Source: Trebouxia sp. TZW2008 (lineage: Eukaryota > Chlorophyta > Trebouxiophyceae > Trebouxiales > Trebouxiaceae). From it: 64,000 bases of DNA. A program made the translations under genes and the position numbers. Shown one piece after another: positions 45,787-56,371 of this stretch; positions within the stretch are counted from its first letter, which is position 1, and the number at the start of each line of letters is the position of its first letter. Below the pieces are notes generated by a model. That model searched no databases and was not told the origin of the DNA. It was given only the letters and a program-made list of their open reading frames with translations. The stretch lies in NCBI GenBank assembly GCA_002118135.1, contig BDIU01000147.1, positions 62,001-126,000 of the forward strand. Reading direction: 5' to 3'.

Positions 45787-48700
45787 ATGGCTTCGACTCG
45801 AGCACCGCACGAACAGGCGGTCAAGGCGGTCATCCACTGCGATGTAGATTGCTTCTACTGCCAAGTGGAAGTGATTGACAATCCAGCTTTGGCTGGAAGG
45901 CCCCTAGCAGTCCATCAGGGGAACTCTGGAGGTTTCGTGGCCGTCAACTACCAGGTCTGGCCACACAGAGAGGCATATGCTTGCTGTGACCCCCAGTCTC
46001 TCACTACAGTGACTCCTGATGCATTGTGGCTTTGGACACGGTTATTTCGAGGCATCTAATTGCTTCTGTATGGACCTAGCAGCGCCACAGAACTTCACTA
46101 GCAAGCACGCAAGCTAGAGTAAGCCAATCATGGTCACGTGATGTGTTTATGGTTGAGGCTGTGATGATGCAATTCTTGTAGGCAAGGGCTGCAGGCATCA
46201 GATGTGGAGATGGTTCAGATCCCACCAACCTTGCTGCCAGAACCTTCAGGTTTGAGGGTAACAGAAGTCTGCAACAGGCACAGCAGGTTTGCCCCGGCCT
46301 GGTGACCAGGCCCATGCGGTCTGACCGCTACCGCCAGGCAAGCATCACTACTGCAGCTCCTGTCAAATTCATGCTGTACACATCAACCCATGGATCTCAG
46401 CTGCCTTGAGCACTCAGCAAGGAGACGACCTGGAAAATGTTGCAAAGATCATTCTGCGATGTCTGACATCAGATGCCGCTTGCATCCATCAAGTGTCTGC
46501 TCAAGTTCTGGCACGGTTAGTCAGCATGCAATGATTGAGCAATGTGAAAAGACCAGCTATGATGAGGTCTATGTTCAACTCATGCAAGCTTGAACATTCA
46601 GTCGTTACTGACTTGGGTACGCACTAGGGGTTTTGACTCGAAGGTTCCCCTGATGTGGTAATGTCTGCCACATAGCACTGACGCCAGGGTCATGCAAATG
46701 TGAAAAATCGTTACAATATGAGGTCTGGTATGGTCTGTAGCTGAAGCATTAGGGGTTCATGCAGACAATGTCCTGCAGATGAGCTTGTGACGTCTGCCAT
46801 GACATGCTGCTTGCATGCAACAGGTGTCTGCTCAAATCTTGGCGCTCATCAGTCAGTATGCAACAAATGGGCAATGTGAGAAAACCAGCTACGATGACTT
46901 CTATGTTGAAGTCATGCAAGGGGCGTCAGCAGCAGCATGTGTTGCATGGGAGCCACCAGCGGACAGTGAATTGCGCATTTTGGGTGGTGGTAGCTTTCAC
47001 ATGCTGCCTTTCGTGTTGCAACTGGGTGCACAGGTCAGCATTGATCTAGACTTGTATACTCACTCTGAATAGTACAATGACAATCATCCCCTTTTGCAGC
47101 TTACATTGCTGCATATGTGTGACACACGTCATGTCCTGCCAGGCATGCTTGTCTTGAGCGTCACAGAGAGATGTCTAATGTTCAGCTGTTGGAAGTCAGT
47201 GTGAGTGCTGCAGCAAGTTGGTTTCTGCGAAGTGCCAGCAGGCAACAAGGCTTCTGCCTGATATTGCATCATCATCAACACGGCCATGTTACACAGCATC
47301 ATTGTTGCCTTGGCTTACATTGCAACTGTTCACTGCGGTATTGTGGCATGCAGTATTCAGCATGCCATTCAAAATTCAAAAGCCGTCACACTCCTGATTG
47401 CTGCTCTGCTGGTGCCTCCTACATACATGGCTACCAGACACCCTGACTGCATGCATGCCGCTGTGCTTTCCAGTGCTAGAGTTGTACGTGCCTGCAATGC
47501 AAGATGCACAATACAAGAATAGTTGCAGCTTTTCTTGTGATTTGTACGGTTGCCCATCGAAGATTCATCTCTCTGTGTTGCAGGTTGCATCCCAGATCAA
47601 AGAAGCAGTGCGGCGACAGCTGGGATTGACCATGTCCTTTGGAGTTGCAATGGGCAAACTGGCAGCAAGACTGGCAGGGCCTTTGAACAAACCCTCAGGC
47701 ATGACGGTTGTGCCGCCTCAACAAGCCCCTGCCCTACTCCTGGGAACGCCAATTGTGAACATCCCACAACTGAGGTAATTACACATCTATATCAATGCTT
47801 GTCTATAGCAAGTAGACATTTATAAACAAATCTAATCGCAGATTGCACACACATGCTGCTTGGTGACGCAGGATTTTGTGACTTCAGACCAATAAGCCAG
47901 CTCATCAGGCATGTGATGATTGCGGTGTGCGTGCCTCAAGCAACTATTGTTGGTTAATATCTTGTACAGGAGAGTAAGGGCAAATCTATGCTGTTAAGCG
48001 TCACAACGAAAGCCTCTATGTGCAGAAGGCAGCCCTGAAATTCAGAGTACAAGCATGCAGCTGAAGCAGCCTGCTGCTTTTACAAAAACGTCACACACAC
48101 CTAGCACATGTGCTGGACTGTGTAATTGTCATGACTTTTATTACTAAAGACATCACAGTGCCTGCATCACTTTGCTGCAGAGGTCAAGTTGGCAAGCAGG
48201 TGGTGGAGCAGCTGTCTGTGGAGTATGTGAGGGACCTTGCTGCCTTGCAGGCCAAGGAGCTCACAGACTTGTTTGGTGCAGCAACAGGTAGCAACTGACC
48301 TTGTGATAGCTGCATGATTTGCCTTGCCTGTTTCACGACAAGTACCACTCAGTTTTATACAAGCGGCATGACTTGCCTCGCCTTTACAACAAGTAGCAAT
48401 TGGCTTTGTACCAACAGCATGACTTTGCCTTGCCTTCACAACGGATAGCAAGCGACCTTGCACAAACGGCATGACTTACCCTGGCTCATTATGATGGCAG
48501 TTCATAAGCCTGGCAATTCAGGACATGCTGTCTCTGTGGTGTGACCTGCTACGCTAGGTCCTGTTGCTACCTACCTAAGTTGTGCTGGCATGGCTTTGAA
48601 CAGAACGATTTGGAGGCAAATTCATTGCTTCTGAACGCACCTAGCAGAGTCACAAAGTCCGTCTAGCAAGCATGCAACGATGACAATGACTCAGCTACTC

Positions 48701-51700
48701 AGAGCATACTTGTGACGCTTAGCATCTGCAGGCAATTGTGTCTTGTGTGCATCCTGACATGCAAGCAAGCTGCAGAGCTGTAGCACGTATGCACTCATGT
48801 GAGCCTTGCAAGCATGCATTTGGTAGCCGCCAGTAGCCGCCAGTAGGACACGCAACCCATGTCTCTCACAGGTTATCTGTTGTTGAACCTGAGGCATTGC
48901 ATTCACAATGTACATACTGCACTCAGAACCTGCAGGCATATACATCTTGTGATGCTGGAGTCATATCATGACATGCAAGCAATTTTAGAGCTGTGTCAGG
49001 CATGCCCTCACATTAGCTTGTCCACCATGTTTAGCAGGCCTGTCGCAGGCTGCCACAAAATCATCCAATTAATGTCTGTCGCAGGCCAGCTGCTGTTTGA
49101 CCTGGGGCATTGCATTGATGACAAGAGGGTGCAAGCCAAGGGTCCGCAGCAGAGCATTTGCTGCACCAAAAGCTATCATGGCCTGCGTGACTTTGCTCGA
49201 GTGGATGAAGCGCTGCAGAGGCTTGTGTTTGCATTGTGGCCACGCCTTCTAGAGGTCAGTGACTTCAGTCTATGTTTGCTGCCTGTGCAAATGTATGCTT
49301 GAACCAGCCCAAAATTTGAGCCACATGCGTTCTGGTTTTGAGCTGGCCCATACTTTTGGGTCACATGCTATTTGTTATGCTGAGACTCGGTGCTTGTTTG
49401 CCATAAAGAGTGGAGGATGTCAACGCACTTTTACAAATGTCAGGGCCTACCTGTTCATCGTCCCCTGCTCAAGTCAGGTTAGCATAGATGTTGCTTAAAC
49501 CAGCAGCAGTGACTAGCATCTTCACACTAAATGTGCAAGCATTCTGTAGCTGCTGTGATGCTCTGCAGACATGACAAGGTTTGCAATTGCCAATTATGCA
49601 AAGCAAAGATGCTTTGATACATTGCCGACATGCTAAACTTGGCAATTGCAGCTGTCTGCCCAGCACGGCTGCTTTGATGCATTGCAGATGTGGCAAATCT
49701 TGCAATTGCAGCTGTTTTCAAAGCAAAGCTGTTGTGATGCATTGCAGACATGACAAGCTCTGTAATCTGCCGAGTGCAGGAGCGCAGCATCAGCGGCCGC
49801 ATACCTGTCAAGCTCAAGTTCTCATGCAAGCAAGGGGGAAGAGAGCAGCAGGTGCGCTCATATCCCCTGCCGTTCCCCCAGGCAGCCACCAAGCAGCTGC
49901 AGGCCACGACCTTGGGGTCTGTTGACCCTTCAGCTGCTCAGAGCTCTGCTGTGCACACCCTCATACCAAATCTGGCACCCAGAAGCCGTTTGCAGCAAGC
50001 GGGCACAGGTATGTATTGCTATCATGAGCAGCCATGCTTGCCTTGCATGACACAGCACGTCACTGTTATATGTAGGCTGTCCAGCGTCTACAGCATCAAT
50101 TACGGCATCATAATAGCTCTGCTGTGCACACCCTCATACCCCACCTGGCACCCAGAAGCTGCTTGCAGCAGGCAGGCACAGGTTTGTCACAAGCAACACA
50201 GCTTGCGTTGCTCAGCAATGCAGCTAGCCTTTTGTCCAAAATCCGCGTACACAGGCAAATTGCAAAGCTGCGCACCATGTCTAGCTGCAACCTGGCACCT
50301 AAAAGCTGTCTGCAGCAAGCCAGCACAGGTTTGTCTTGACGCAATAGCAGCACTTTTTGATTGGCTCAGCAGTGCAAGTAGAAGTTGTTGACCCTTCTGC
50401 TGCTCTGAGCTCTGCTGTGCACACCCTTATACTCAGCCTGGCGCCCAGCTGCCATTTGCAGCAGGCAAGCACAGTTGTGTCTTGCTGTCATGAGCAGTCA
50501 TGCTTGCCTTGCATTGGAAAGCAAGCAAATTTTGTGTTTAGGCTATTCAGCCTGTGTAGCATTAGGTCATCACAGAGCACGTCACAGAGCTCTGCTGTGC
50601 GTAACCCGATAGCCAATCTGGCTCTCAGAAGCTGTTTGCAGCAAGCCAGCACAGGTGTGTCTTGATGCCGCGAGCAGCCATGCTTGCCTTGCACAGCACA
50701 GCACGTGAATTTTGTATACAGGCTACCATACATGCTTATACCCAACCTGGCACCCAGAAGCATTTTGCAGCAAGCAGGCACAGGTTTGTCTTGATCCCAA
50801 AAGCAACCATGTGCACTTTGCCTGGCAAGCAGCCATTTGCAGCAGGCAGGCGCAGATCTGTCTTGACGCCATAGCAACCACGCTTGCCTTGCTCAGTCAT
50901 GCAATGAAACCAGAAGCTGTCAATAGCAAGCAGGCACAGGTTTGTCTTGATGTCATGAGCAGCCACATATGATTGGCTCAGCAGTGCAATTAGAGGTTTG
51001 TTGACCCTTCTGCTGCTCAGAGCTCTGCTGTGCACACCCTCATGCCCAGTGTGGTACCTTGAAGTCATTTGCAACAAGCAGGCACAAGTTTGTCTTGCTG
51101 TCGCGAGCCACACTTGCCTTGCCCAGCATTCACCAAAATCAATAGCTGTCTGCAATGAGCAGGCAGATTGTCTTAAGGCCATGAGTAGCCATACTTGCTC
51201 TGCCCAGCGATGCAAATAGAACTTGCAGGTCCACCATGTCCTGTAATGTCAAGGGATTTGCAGGCACAGAGCTCAGAACCAGATGTGCTGTAGTATGCTG
51301 CTTGTGTACAGAGCACCACTTCAACTTCCAGACATAACAGCTTCTTGCATGATGATTGTCGTGCATACAAAACCAGACAGCCTCTCTGAATGTCAAGAGC
51401 TGACAACTGGCATTGAAATGACAAAACACAATCTGCTGGAATGTGTTGCAGGTGGACAAATACTAAGCACAGCTCCAGCAGCTGCTGCTGGGTCATTTGG
51501 GTCCATTGAGCCAGGGCTTCATGCCTTATTAGGTGCAGATGAGCCTGATGGCCTCAATTTTGGCATATTCAGCGATGATGCAGTTGATCCTGTTGACAGT
51601 CACACGCATGCAATTGACGCTTCTGGCAGTCATGGGCATACAGTTGATGCTTCTGGCAAGCATGGGCTTGCAGCAGATGCTTCTGACAGCCATGGGCATG

Positions 51701-52640
51701 CACAGTGCTGGCTAGAGCAGGGGCCTCATCAGGCAGCGCGTCATTCCATCTTTCAGGCATGCATGGGGTTGCTGAAGCCAAAGCTGCTGCAGCCAGTCTT
51801 GATGAACTACATGTCTGTGGCAGGTATGTTGTCAGCTGCAATGTTTTCTGCTGCTTTTGCTGGCATTTGTTTCATCAGTACTGTTGGGCACTCAAGGTGA
51901 TCGCGAGAGCAACGTTGCGCAAGATCATTTGCATGCAGGCGCATTAGAGTCTGAGGGAGTCACTCTTGCATCTGCCCAAGTGGTGTCCAGTTGCTTGCAA
52001 AGCTGAAGTCAGAACAGTAACCTCCCTGAAGGCATGTCACATTGATTTGTGTGTTTCGTGCAGTCAATGCTTGCTCAATGATATTGTACATGCCTGACAT
52101 GACTTGGAATTTGGAAACTAACTTGTTCCTGTGGCTCATCGCAAGTATGGCTGCAGGGGATGTTCAAGGACCCTAAGCTTGTAGTGACCATCCTGTTCAT
52201 GGTCATGCCTGCTATGAACGGGCAGGTCTGTCATTGCTCTGTTCCTGTTCCTGTGGCTCATGTAGACTACTGGTGCAGGTGAATACCCAAAGGATCCTAA
52301 GCAGCTACACAGCCAACAAGGTGGCATGATGCGCTTCCTGCAGCCTGCCTCTGCTGGCAGCAACCAAGCAGAGCCTGGCAATGATGTTTGCGACTCAACA
52401 AATAGCCAAGCACACAGAACAAATGAGCATCTGACAGTGAAGGCAGTTAATAGGCTAGGCAATGAAATGAGTTCTGACCAGCACGCCGTTGGGCTTCCTC
52501 AGCCAGGCAGGCAGCAATTGCAAAAACGAGCTGTCAGCAGCGTTTCACAGGCGCGTCCGAGTGCTGTTGCAAGTGTCACGACCAAAAAGCCCAGACCCAG
52601 TGGTCCACTGGACAGATTCTTCAACTCAAAAAAGTCATAG
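45787..52640 (+). CDS. POLH: DNA polymerase eta (Y-family translesion polymerase), 654 aa
   Basis: Bypasses UV photoproducts during replication in the nucleus. Nine exons join with perfect phase: 45787-45954, 46182-46337, 46824-47033, 47584-47774, 48181-48287, 49085-49254, 49780-50008, 51452-51823 and 52279-52640. Motif I is I-H-C-D-V-D-C-F-Y (Asp 19). The steric region reads N-Y-Q-A-R-A-A-G-I-R. Motif III reads C-E-K-T-S-Y-D-D-F-Y-V-E (132-133), where Asp-Glu is expected. Then S-F-G-V-A-M-G-K-L-A-A-R-L-A, L-N-K-P-S-G-M-T-V-V and the little-finger G-H-C-I-D-D-K-R-V, typical of eta rather than kappa or iota. The intron after 46337 has a GC donor. The tail carries a His-rich repeat and ends S-G-P-L-D-R-F-F-N-S-K-K-S, a PIP-like PCNA motif lacking the initial Gln. 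No UBZ zinc finger was seen. Confidence 0.93.
46450..46740 (+). repeat. Decayed duplicates of the polymerase eta catalytic exon
   Basis: Upstream of exon 46824-47033, a copy with flanking intron runs from about 46450 to 46592. Its acceptor has lost one G (AAG|TGTCTG instead of CAG|GTGTCTG), and a TGA follows 14 codons later in the expected frame. It still encodes E-K-T-S-Y-D-E-V-Y-V in another frame (GAT GAG at 46561-46566). A third, short copy lies near 46697-46735. Spacing to the functional exon is about 330 bases. Confidence 0.85.
48855..49000 (+). repeat. Decayed copy of the start of polymerase eta exon 49085
   Basis: Acceptor-like CTCACAG at 48864-48870 is followed by a sequence matching the beginning of exon 49085-49254 (CTGTTGTTGAACCTGAGGCA against CTGCTGTTTGACCTGGGGCA). 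The match fades after about 40 bases. It lies 214 bases upstream of the functional acceptor in the same intron. Confidence 0.7.
49921..51110 (+). repeat. Donor-side tandem array at polymerase eta exon 49780-50008 (about 9 units)
   Basis: The exon end (S-S-A-V-H-T-L-I-P-N-L-A-P-R-S-R-L-Q-Q-A-G-T) plus the first intron bases recur about nine times over 1.2 kb, with units near 50111, 50262, 50400, 50588, 50724, 50820, 50905 and 51010. Unit length is 90-190 bp. Most copies keep GCACAG|GT at the exon-intron border. Copies after the first fall in the intron that ends at 51451, which they make up almost entirely. Confidence 0.85.
51590..51715 (+). repeat. In-frame 30-bp repeat encoding a His-rich decapeptide
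   Basis: Four units within polymerase eta exon 51452-51823 encode variants of D-A-S-G-S-H-G-H-T-V. The frame is kept throughout. The region is between the polymerase core and the C-terminal PIP-like motif, where other eta proteins are disordered. Confidence 0.85.
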
Positions 52641-53260
52641 CATGTTGACAATCTCCTCACTAATCAAGCAATTTTCTGTCTCAGGCAGGTCACTGCAATG
52701 TGCAAACGTTCAGCTCAAGTGTGCTCAGCATCATGCATAACAGGACTTGTCATAGCTCTTGTCTATTTATTCAGATATGATTTAGTTACAGACAGAATGA
52801 AAGGTTGAATCAGCTCCGCTGCCCCACAGTCAAAACACAACAGTGCAATGGGCGGTAGGCGACTGGGCTCAAACATCAACGCTGATCACTGGACAATCAG
52901 GACAGTCTAAAAGGATGGGACACCAGACTTGTGTCTGAGACTGATGGTTCGTTTTGGCTTGAGCATACATTGCCTCTGAACAGGCCATGGCTTGAGACTC
53001 TCATTTGGCAACACGCCTAGGATGCATTTGAAAACCCTCAGGTAGCAAACAGAATAATGCAGAAAACACTCAGGCGCCTCATTTGCCTGTCTTCAGGAAG
53101 GTCTAGAGATCTCCACACACACGTTCAGCAGCTTGCACAGGATTGGCACAAGAAACTGACTGCGCAGTATAGATGGCGACAGCCATGCGTTCAGAGTCAA
53201 AAGCTTGATCTTCTCGGGGCAGTATTGACCTGCTGGTACAAAATCTTTATGGGCGTCAAC
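52641..53260. other. Convergent intergenic region
   Basis: About 620 bp between the polymerase eta stop (+) and the stop of the orphan gene (-). It should hold both 3' UTRs. No gene or repeat was recognised. Confidence 0.5.
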
Positions 53261-55104
53261 TTATTGACTTGGGGGAGCGGCTGACACATTTCGATGCATG
53301 GCCTTTAGCCAGAAACTTCTGCCATCCTCGCTGTCATGTATACACACCAGCACGTCTATCAGCCAAGTGCCTGCCCAGACTGGTGGCCCAGACAGGGTGT
53401 TGCCTTCAAAAGGGCCCTCAGCATGCCATGTGTCCCCCACTGCTAAACTATCAGGATCACGCTTCAACAGGTACACCTCCTGCATAACATGAACGCCGTC
53501 AGAATGCTGCAATGGTCACACTCAGGGCCACACTCTCGATTTCAGCAATCAACATTGTCCAAAACGTGCTTACTGCGTATTGTACATTGTAATGATGTAG
53601 GGTAACTCATACTTCAAACCGAACCTACACGCTCAACCTCACTTTCAGATTTGCATCAATGTTTCAGGAAGCATAGCAAGTCCTGTCCACATGTCAACGT
53701 CGTTGTTGATCAGTAATCAGCAGCAGTATATGCAATGACAATTGCTGACAGTGTCTTCTAATGCAGAGTCAGCCTGACATGATCAGTCAAGCAGTCACAA
53801 GCACAATTGCTAGATGATGAGGCACACATGTACCTCCAGTTCTATCTGCTCCTTCTTAGGCGCTGCAGCAGCCCCAATGCATGGACGCGTCAAGTTGCTG
53901 CCCAAAGACGCTGACCTTGTCATCTTGCGGGTCTGCCTAGATTCTGAAGGCGATGATTCCCGTTTGTAGGGATGCTGCCTTTTTGCAGGCACACCTGCAG
54001 AGAGGTCACATGACTGTCACTTTGCAAATCGAGCATTGAGCCAAAGCTGATCACTTCTGCTTTGCTTGTCTTTGTTCATTGCGGTCAGTAGTGGCGACAA
54101 GATGAGGTACAGCTGAGCGACGCATCAGCATTCAATTGATTTTGTCTGCTTATGGCATGTTACAATGGACTGGGGCTGTGTTGCGAATTTCAAATCTAAA
54201 TGACATCTGCAATCATGATACACATTCATGCATGTGTTTGTAAAGCAGGCAGATCCACACGAAGTTTGTGCTCAGCGCATCAAACTGCGCCTGGTTGCAT
54301 GTCATGCATAAGCTGAGCAATGGCTACAAAACGTGCAGCATTCAGCATGAGGTCCATACCTGTTGTCACAACTCGGGGGTTGAATGCTGAGTACATTGAA
54401 GCGGGGTAGCAGCTGTCACTTTCCATCTCAATGCTCCTGAGGCCCAAGTTGACCATGACTCGATGAGGGGCTTCAAAATCCCGCCACACAACAGGTGACA
54501 AGCTGACTTGCATGTTGTTGCATGACAGCATTTTGCTGGTGGGAAGAGATGCAACACGCGCCTTGGCCTGGTCGGCTGAGCAGATTTGTTGCATTGACAG
54601 CTCCTGGCTTTGAGACTCAAGCAAAGCTCTGCTAAGAGTGCTTGGTGGAGGGGCGCTATGCTGACGGTTTTGTTGAAGCTGATGTTGCAGCTCCTGAGGA
54701 TCGACTGCCTGCTGAGGCAAATCATCGAGGAAACGGTCGATGTTCTCAGCAGAGGCAAAAGGGCTTTGAAGGGCGCATTCTGATGAGGGAATGGTCTCCA
54801 GAACTGCTGGTGCTGTGGCTTGACGCTTGGCAGCAGGCATCTCAACGTGTGGTGCTTTTCTGGGGTGTGCGTCGACAGCCTGATCCTCGTCATGAGTGCC
54901 AGGGAGATTGAACTCAAAGCTGCCAAGGCTGCTGGGAAGAGGGGCCAACTCTGGCTGCTGTGCTGAGCGGTGCAGACCAGCAATCGGTGATGTTGCACGC
55001 TCTGCATCCTCCACATACAGCACCTCCTTCAGCATGATCATCTCCTGGGAACGCAGCGGCTCATCTAGCTGCCTGTTTGTGGGCTCAAAGTCAAACACCG
55101 CCAT
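53261..55104 (-). CDS. Unknown protein, 374 aa, three exons
   Basis: Exons 54360-55104 (ATG at 55104), 53834-53994 and 53261-53479 join in phase. The open frame continues upstream of the ATG to about 55212 without another ATG, with an acceptor-like CAG at 55177, so a further 5' exon is possible. The first exon is polar, with acidic and Gln-rich stretches (M-A-V-F-D-F-E-P-T-N-R-Q-L-D-E-P-L; L-Q-H-Q-L-Q-Q-N-R-Q-H). The second is basic (A-K-R-Q-H-P-Y-K-R-E, R-Q-T-R-K-M-T-R-S), a candidate nuclear localisation signal. The last has aromatic, compact-domain character (V-G-D-T-W-H-A-E-G-P-F, P-V-W-A-G-T-W-L-I-D-V-L-V). Family not recognised. A nuclear role is inference. Confidence 0.7.
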
Positions 55105-56371
55105 CGCAGCGCGACTGTCTTCGCCTATGGTGGCGAGGCTTGTGCAGTCAATTTGCAGTGCAGCCAGCAGCACGGCCTGCGGGCAGCAGAGCAGCTTTAG
55201 AGCGTTGATCAACGACTAACATGATCAAAGGTGCATATCGGATCGTGCCGACGGGTTCAGAGCGAGCGCATTGAGGCAGGTGCTCTTAAGTGCAGGCAGC
55301 TTCCTTGACACAGGAGCTGCAACACAGCTTGAAATCGCTGCAGCTTTAGCGCGCGCAGCTCGTGAGCAAGCTTGCCGCAAGTATAGACAAGTCATCCTGA
55401 ATGCGTAGGCAATCGACCGGGTGAAGCGCAGAGCGCGTTGCTGTTGCACCGTACCTGTTTTCAGAAGGGATTTGCAGCGCAGCAACGCGCCGCGGCTTGC
55501 TCTGCACCAAAGCAGTTGCTTTCTATGTTCCCGAGTCACAATGCAGAAGGCTGCAGAGCTGTGTTGTGCTCGCGACGAGATAACGCAGGCGAGATGGTAC
55601 CGGAGCTGCATTGCATCTTTGACTCGCTGTGATCGAAACGATGGAGCTCCGAATTTACAAATTTGAGGACAGCTCATACACAAATTTGCTATGGGGTTTC
55701 AAGCAATTCGGCGGAAAACCCTTGTACATGATGAAGGCATCTGTATGCAGGCTTTTGCCGCACCACGCATGCCATGCACTGCCAAAGCAGCAACTTGCAG
55801 TAAAGTTTTGCGCCTGCAAATGACCCCAACAGAGGACATTTTGATGTTGACCGGGTGCCATAGCCATTGCTGCCCAAATTTGAGCATCGACTTCCCTCTT
55901 GGCTTCCAGCGATGCCCCGTCACGAAACTTTGTGGACTGAGTTAGCGTTTCATCCGACACTGTTACGTCGGAGCTCGTATGTGCCAGAGAAAGGTGATCA
56001 GCATCAGGGTTGTAGCCAGAGCAGCCTCAGCTAGCCCCGTCACACCGCCTTCAGCTTTGAAGCTGCAGCTGATCACAACCAGCCTTGTGTGTTGTACTTT
56101 GGTGTTGGGCTTGGCGACTTTGAGAGCCTATTGCCCTTCGCTAGTGCACCAACCAAGCCTCGCTTCATGTTGCTGGTTAGCACGAGTTCGCGCGCTTCGG
56201 CAACGCTGTACAGCGGTCACTCAAGCTTGAGGCGGGGTTCACCACGATCCGGAGTTGTCATCAGACACAGCAATCTTGGCAGGTACAGATTTTAAGGCTG
56301 TGGCCATATTGACAGCTGCCAGGGCACATTCCAAGCCGAGTGCATTCGATACATGCAGGCCAAGACCAGCG
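55105..56371. promoter_or_regulatory. Divergent region between the orphan gene and the dioxygenase
   Basis: 1.27 kb between outward-facing starts. The 55200-56270 part is CG-richer and contains open stretches on both strands. One + strand frame opens with an ATG at 55979 and holds a hydrophobic segment (L-I-T-T-S-L-V-C-C-T-L-V-L-G-L-A). It may be a 5' exon of the dioxygenase gene (an acceptor-like TTGGCAG lies at 56275-56281) or chance. No firm exon can be assigned. Confidence 0.4.

Noticed and set aside
54280..55016. A long alternative open frame overlapping the orphan gene at 53261-55104
   Set aside because: It does not continue into the downstream exons in phase and is a shadow of the supported frame.
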